Below are positions 60,539 to 64,000 of a stretch of DNA of 64,000 bases, piece by piece. The position numbers were made by a program, and so were the translations under genes. The stretch spans positions 1,054,001 to 1,118,000 of the forward strand of contig NZ_CP047396.1 in assembly GCF_020541305.1 (NCBI RefSeq), in the 5' to 3' direction. This DNA is from Candidatus Vallotiella adelgis (GTDB taxonomy: Bacteria; Pseudomonadota; Gammaproteobacteria; Burkholderiales; Burkholderiaceae). The notes beneath the pieces were generated by a model, which was given only the letters and a program-made list of their open reading frames with translations, did no database searches and had not been told where the DNA came from. Position 1 is the first letter of the stretch. Each line of letters begins with the position of its first letter.

Positions 60539-61614
60539 TCACTGCTTAGCACATACAACTATATTGAAAAGTTCTAACTGGGCACACAGTATCTAAGGTG
60601 ATCTACTTTGTAGAAGCTAGCCTTATTTAAAGATACAAACATCTCCTTCTAGCAACTTACTACGCGAGAATAAATATTACAGCACAGCACGTTACCATAT
60701 GCTTATCTATAACGCTTAATGAGCAACAGATATTTTCCAGCTTATTCCGCGTTGATGCCTTATCATACAGGTTGGATATATCAGCTAATATCAATAATAA
60801 TCTACTAACTTTTCTGTCTGGTCGTAGAGAATGATATGCTAATAGTATAGCACTACTCAAACTAATAAGTTTTGCAAGCATTCCCTAAGGCTAGCAAATC
60901 CAGATTCGAGTTGACTCACTACGTGTGATATTGGCATATTTAATAGTGCGTTCCGGAATCAGGTCTATTATAAGTAGAATACCTGCTTGGCACTTATGTT
61001 GATTCGAGAAGTGAGCATTACAGTAAACTTCATCTCGCTTATAACTGAAGGGCGATATAGAATTCAGGTACTCCTTACAGCTATCGAGCATATTTGTGGT
61101 GATAACTATTTATTTCCTATATAAATCAGGCAGTGGATGTGATTCCACTATATTATAAGAATTGTTGTGTATTCTAACCGCACTCTACGCCTTTCTGCTT
61201 CACAGAATATAGAAGTGACACTTGCTTAATAGTTCGCCGGACTGCAAAGCTCTAGCCTGCTTCTTCCGCAGCATAATATGATAATCAAGACAGGGGTACC
61301 GGCTGCGCTAGTAATCCTTGTAGATAATATTGATATAACGAACACACTGTAATTCCACGTAGTATGTGATGCATAGGTATCGAGTAGTATTAGTTGAATG
61401 CCGCAATACTCAAGATGAGAGTAGAGTAAACACCTCTAATCTATGATATAATGTGTACGTGTTTGGTGTGAACACCTGCCCCTGTCAGTATGAGCATCTG
61501 TAGCCTAAAAATTTTCCGCTAGCGCTGTGTTAGTTAGATACATTCCAACATCGGCCTGTATTGTGCTAGACACATGTGCTAAAAACAGCAGTAGATTAGT
61601 ACGGTTTCGATCCT
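60539..61614. other. Gene-free spacer (1.1 kb)
   Basis: Minus-strand frames at 60660-60881 and 60891-61091 are not protein-like. No coding sequence or long hairpin was noticed before the large stem-loop at 61615-61669. Confidence 0.5.
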
Positions 61615-61669
61615 TAGTATAGCATTATAGACGCACATATATATTCAGTGCGCCTATAATGCTATACTA
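61615..61669 (-). terminator. Large stem-loop after dppF
   Basis: TAGTATAGCATTATAG pairs with CTATAATGCTATACTA (16 bp). After one A-C mismatch an inner CGCAC/GTGCG stem follows. It starts 25 bp past the dppF stop and lacks a T-run, so it may be a terminator or mRNA 3' protector of the dpp operon. Confidence 0.6.
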
Positions 61670-61693
61670 TTTATCTATCTACAACCGATTTCC

Positions 61694-62701
61694 TTAGCAT
61701 AACTCCTCAGCGCGATGACAAGCCACCTGCCCGCTATCAATATCGCGCAAACTCGGTTCTTCGGATACGCACCGCTCTACCCGGTAGGGACAGCGTTGAT
61801 AGAATGTGCAACCCTGGGGGGGATTAAAGGGCGATGGCGACCCACCTTCAAGATTAATTTTGATATATCGGTTGGATGAAAAAATAGCCGGTGTAGCGGA
61901 CATTAATGCGCGCGTATACGGATGCCACGGCCTCGCAAAGACTGTTTCCTTGTCCCTTCGCTCTAAAATGCGACCACAGTACATTACCATCACGTCATCA
62001 GCAACATGCTCTACCGCTGCAAGGTTATGAGAAATAAAGACGTAACTAGTGCGGAACTTATCTTGTAGCTCCATAAATAAGTTTAATATTTGTGCTTGCA
62101 TCGATACGTCTAGCGCTGATACCGGCTCATCAGCCACAATGATCTGCGGCGTCAGTATCATTGCACGCGCAATTGCCACACGCTGCTGCTGCCCGCCCGA
62201 GAACATATGCGGATATCTCTTCGCGTGCTCAGGTTGTAATCCAACTATGCGCATTATTTCGGCGATACGTGATGCCCGCTCTCCGGCGCTCATTCTAGTG
62301 TTAATTAAAAGCGGCTCAGCTAGCGTCTGCTCGACCGTCTTTCGCGGATTTAATGAGGAAAACGGGTTCTGGAAGACCATTTGAACCCGTTTGTGCAACT
62401 CGGCAAGCTGTCGACGTGTAGCAGTCGCAACATTAGCTCCATCAATGAATAGGCGGCCCGATGTCGGACTCTCGACCATCGTCAGTTGCCTCGCCAGCGT
62501 TGACTTGCCGCATCCCGACTCACCAACAACTGCTAGGGTGCGACCAGGAGATAGTGCAAAAGATATACCATTAAGCGCTTTTACTGTGGCTGTGCCAAAC
62601 ATGCCGCAGCGCACCTCGTAGTGCTTGGTCAGCTGGTCCGTAATCAGCACGGCATCCTCGGTGGTCGTCTTCGTATCGCGAGCATGCGCCGTAGTGTTCA
62701 T
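61694..62701 (-). CDS. dppF: Dipeptide ABC transporter ATP-binding protein DppF
   Basis: One of two ATPases of the Dpp importer. The 335-residue protein has Walker [13 protein letters not shown], the Q-loop in [18 protein letters not shown], the signature [13 protein letters not shown], Walker [17 protein letters not shown] and the H-loop in [13 protein letters not shown]-terminal oligopeptide-transporter domain with the four-Cys pattern follows ([14 protein letters not shown], then C in QVACH). Its start lies inside the extended dppD frame. dppA is 20 kb away. Confidence 0.95.
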   Translation of the reverse strand: MNTTAHARDTKTTTEDAVLITDQLTKHYEVRCGMFGTATVKALNGISFALSPGRTLAVVGESGCGKSTLARQLTMVESPTSGRLFIDGANVATATRRQLAELHKRVQMVFQNPFSSLNPRKTVEQTLAEPLLINTRMSAGERASRIAEIMRIVGLQPEHAKRYPHMFSGGQQQRVAIARAMILTPQIIVADEPVSALDVSMQAQILNLFMELQDKFRTSYVFISHNLAAVEHVADDVMVMYCGRILERRDKETVFARPWHPYTRALMSATPAIFSSNRYIKINLEGGSPSPFNPPQGCTFYQRCPYRVERCVSEEPSLRDIDSGQVACHRAEELC

Positions 62702-63779
62702 CTTGCACCTTTGTTTTCATACGCGCTGCGCGTGTACGAATCATAATAGTCGTCGGCCATGACTGCGACGATTCGAAGTTTTCCATATTTAGAGCACGGA
62801 TGCATCGGACGCACATTACCTCATCCCGCGCATCGATTGATGCAAGCGCAGGATGAGTCTTCCAACAATTGTCAATTACATACTTGCAACGTGGCGCAAA
62901 CAGGCAACCACTAGGTCGATTTTCGCAACCAGGCACTATACCGGAGAGTATAGAAAGCCGTCGCATACCGCGGTTGTGCTCGGGAATCGCCGCTAGAAGA
63001 GCCTCTGTATACGGATGGTGTGGCGCTAATAGAATATTCGGTACACGATTTATTTCAATGATCTCGCCAGCATACATTACCGCGATCCGCTGCGCCACCC
63101 CGAATACCACAGCTAGGTCGTGCGAGATTAGAAGGAGCGCCATACCACGCTCTTTTTGCAATTTCATGAGCAGATCCATAATCTGAGCCTGGATCGTTAC
63201 ATCTAGCGCGGTAGTGGGCTCATCGGCTATTAACAGCTTCGGGTTGCATGCTACAGCCATAGCAATCATTACGCGCTGGTTCATCCCGCCGGACATCTGA
63301 TGAGGAAATGCGTTTATTCGGTTCTTTGCATCCGGGATGCCAACCTGCTCGAGGAGATCTAGCGCACTGCGTTCTAAGGCTGCACCGCGCAACCCCTCGT
63401 GCAAGGAGAGCACTTCCTTGATTTGGAAGCCGACTGTATAGCTTGGATTTAAGCTCATAAGGGCATCTTGAAACACCATCGCAATATCCTTTCCGACGAT
63501 ACGCCGGCGCTTAGCCGGTGACGTATGCAACAGATCAACACCGTTAAAGCGCAGTTCGTTAGCACTGACCTGCCCCGGCGGGTCAATCAGCCCCATCAAG
63601 GCCATCGCTGTGATACTCTTTCCAGAACCAGACTCGCCTACAATACCGAGCACCTCACCGGCGGATACCGATAGACTTACCTGATCTACCGCAGCTAGTC
63701 CATTAAATTCGACGCGCAGGTCACGAATTGTCAGCAACGGCGCACCTACATTGCACGGTATATTAGGATTCAGGTTCAT
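62571..63779 (-). CDS. dppD: Dipeptide ABC transporter ATP-binding protein DppD, C-terminally extended
   Basis: The second ATPase. ATG 63779 ([21 protein letters not shown]) overlaps the dppC stop by four bases (ATGA). Walker [17 protein letters not shown], signature [18 protein letters not shown], Walker [17 protein letters not shown] and H-loop [10 protein letters not shown] are intact, as is the C-terminal Cys domain ([14 protein letters not shown]). The family ends about 330 residues in. Here it runs to 402, and its last 131 bases overlap dppF in a different frame (translated as [20 protein letters not shown]). This suggests loss of the original stop. Confidence 0.92.
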   Translation of the reverse strand: MNLNPNIPCNVGAPLLTIRDLRVEFNGLAAVDQVSLSVSAGEVLGIVGESGSGKSITAMALMGLIDPPGQVSANELRFNGVDLLHTSPAKRRRIVGKDIAMVFQDALMSLNPSYTVGFQIKEVLSLHEGLRGAALERSALDLLEQVGIPDAKNRINAFPHQMSGGMNQRVMIAMAVACNPKLLIADEPTTALDVTIQAQIMDLLMKLQKERGMALLLISHDLAVVFGVAQRIAVMYAGEIIEINRVPNILLAPHHPYTEALLAAIPEHNRGMRRLSILSGIVPGCENRPSGCLFAPRCKYVIDNCWKTHPALASIDARDEVMCVRCIRALNMENFESSQSWPTTIMIRTRAARMKTKVQDEHYGACSRYEDDHRGCRADYGPADQALRGALRHVWHSHSKSA

Positions 63780-64000
63780 GATAATCTTTTTAATTTTGGA
63801 TCGAGTGCATCGCGTAACCCATCGCCGAGCATATTGATGGCCAGCACAGTGATTAGAATTGATAAGCCTGGCATCGTGACGATCCACCAACCGTTATCAA
63901 TGTAGTCGCGCGCAGAGGCTAGCATCGTACCCCATTCGGCGGAGGGCGGTTGCACGCCCAAGCCGAGAAAGCCGAGCGCGGCAGCATCAAGGATCGCGGT
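63776..64000 (-). CDS. dppC: Dipeptide ABC transporter permease DppC, 3' part (5' end outside window)
   Basis: The frame is open to the window edge. The visible C-terminal 74 residues include [21 protein letters not shown], the typical end of the binding-protein-dependent permease domain. The last transmembrane helix ([19 protein letters not shown]) and the tail [12 protein letters not shown] follow. The stop overlaps the dppD start as ATGA, showing an intact operon here. dppB presumably lies beyond the window. Confidence 0.93.
   Translation of the reverse strand, partial: TAILDAAALGFLGLGVQPPSAEWGTMLASARDYIDNGWWIVTMPGLSILITVLAINMLGDGLRDALDPKLKRLS

Noticed and set aside
60660-61091. Two minus-strand frames downstream of the cyclo-ligase gene
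   Set aside because: Composition resembles spacer translation. No motifs.
22845-61669. CRISPR-like array from the many palindromes
   Set aside because: The palindromes differ in sequence and spacing and no cas gene is present.

Overview
The window looks like a piece of a shrinking genome from a Burkholderiaceae bacterium, most likely a host-restricted endosymbiont. Every recognisable gene is closest in wording and local order to Burkholderia-type genes (CydP-CydA-CydB-CydX, DUF3567, the ferritin-like diiron protein, birA-coaX-rfaE2, grxC-rhodanese-gpmA-ctpA-moeB-ptsI-ptsH-EIIA, lipA-lipB-DUF493-dacC). Base composition is shifted toward A/T. About 27 kb of the 64 kb carries no convincing gene, in AT-rich spacers of 0.3-2.3 kb, and no insertion sequence, prophage or CRISPR array was seen. 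A Burkholderia-derived insect or fungal symbiont, for example a Candidatus Vallotia-like adelgid symbiont, would fit. That name is an inference and was not tested.

Layout: 1-5.5 kb holds the 3' part of pth, a YfhL-type ferredoxin, coaD, rsmD, ftsY and rpoH. 5.7-8.9 kb is the cytochrome bd oxidase operon (cydP, cydA, cydB and the 41-codon cydX). 10.5-14.3 kb has bioC, a decayed secB, grxC and a rhodanese. 14.4-22.4 kb has gpmA, a C-terminal processing protease, moeB/thiF, the three-protein PTS relay (EI, HPr, EIIA) and ubiK. 24.1-28.4 kb has lipA, lipB, a DUF493 gene and a PBP5-type carboxypeptidase. 30.0-35.3 kb has birA, coaX, rfaE2, a diiron protein and a DUF3567 gene. 36.2-44.4 kb has argS, a SPOR protein, dsbA, dppA, bioA and bioD. 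45.7-51.1 kb has tRNA-Ala(CGC), a BON lipoprotein, a diaA remnant, rsmI, a metallo-beta-lactamase-fold hydrolase and a DEDD exonuclease. 52.9-64 kb has an H-NS-like protein, a dienelactone hydrolase, cca, 5-formyl-THF cyclo-ligase and the dppC-dppD-dppF end of a dipeptide ABC transporter.

The retained functions are housekeeping and cofactor work: respiration with bd oxidase, lipoate synthesis and transfer, CoA synthesis (coaX, coaD), partial biotin synthesis and biotin ligation, translation and tRNA maturation, SRP docking, the heat-shock sigma factor, envelope and disulfide maintenance, and peptide uptake. The biotin set in this window is incomplete. bioA and bioD are directly adjacent where bioF is expected between them, and no intact bioB follows.

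I did not find a convincing new multi-gene system. The signals most worth a second look are an unexpected number of perfect long-stem hairpins (8-16 bp stems, unrelated sequences) scattered in the gene-free DNA, readable fossils of secB and diaA, several genes that run past their usual ends (moeB, dppD, birA), the split biotin and dpp loci, a DsbA with a CLHC active site, and an unassigned fossil reading frame abutting tRNA-Ala.
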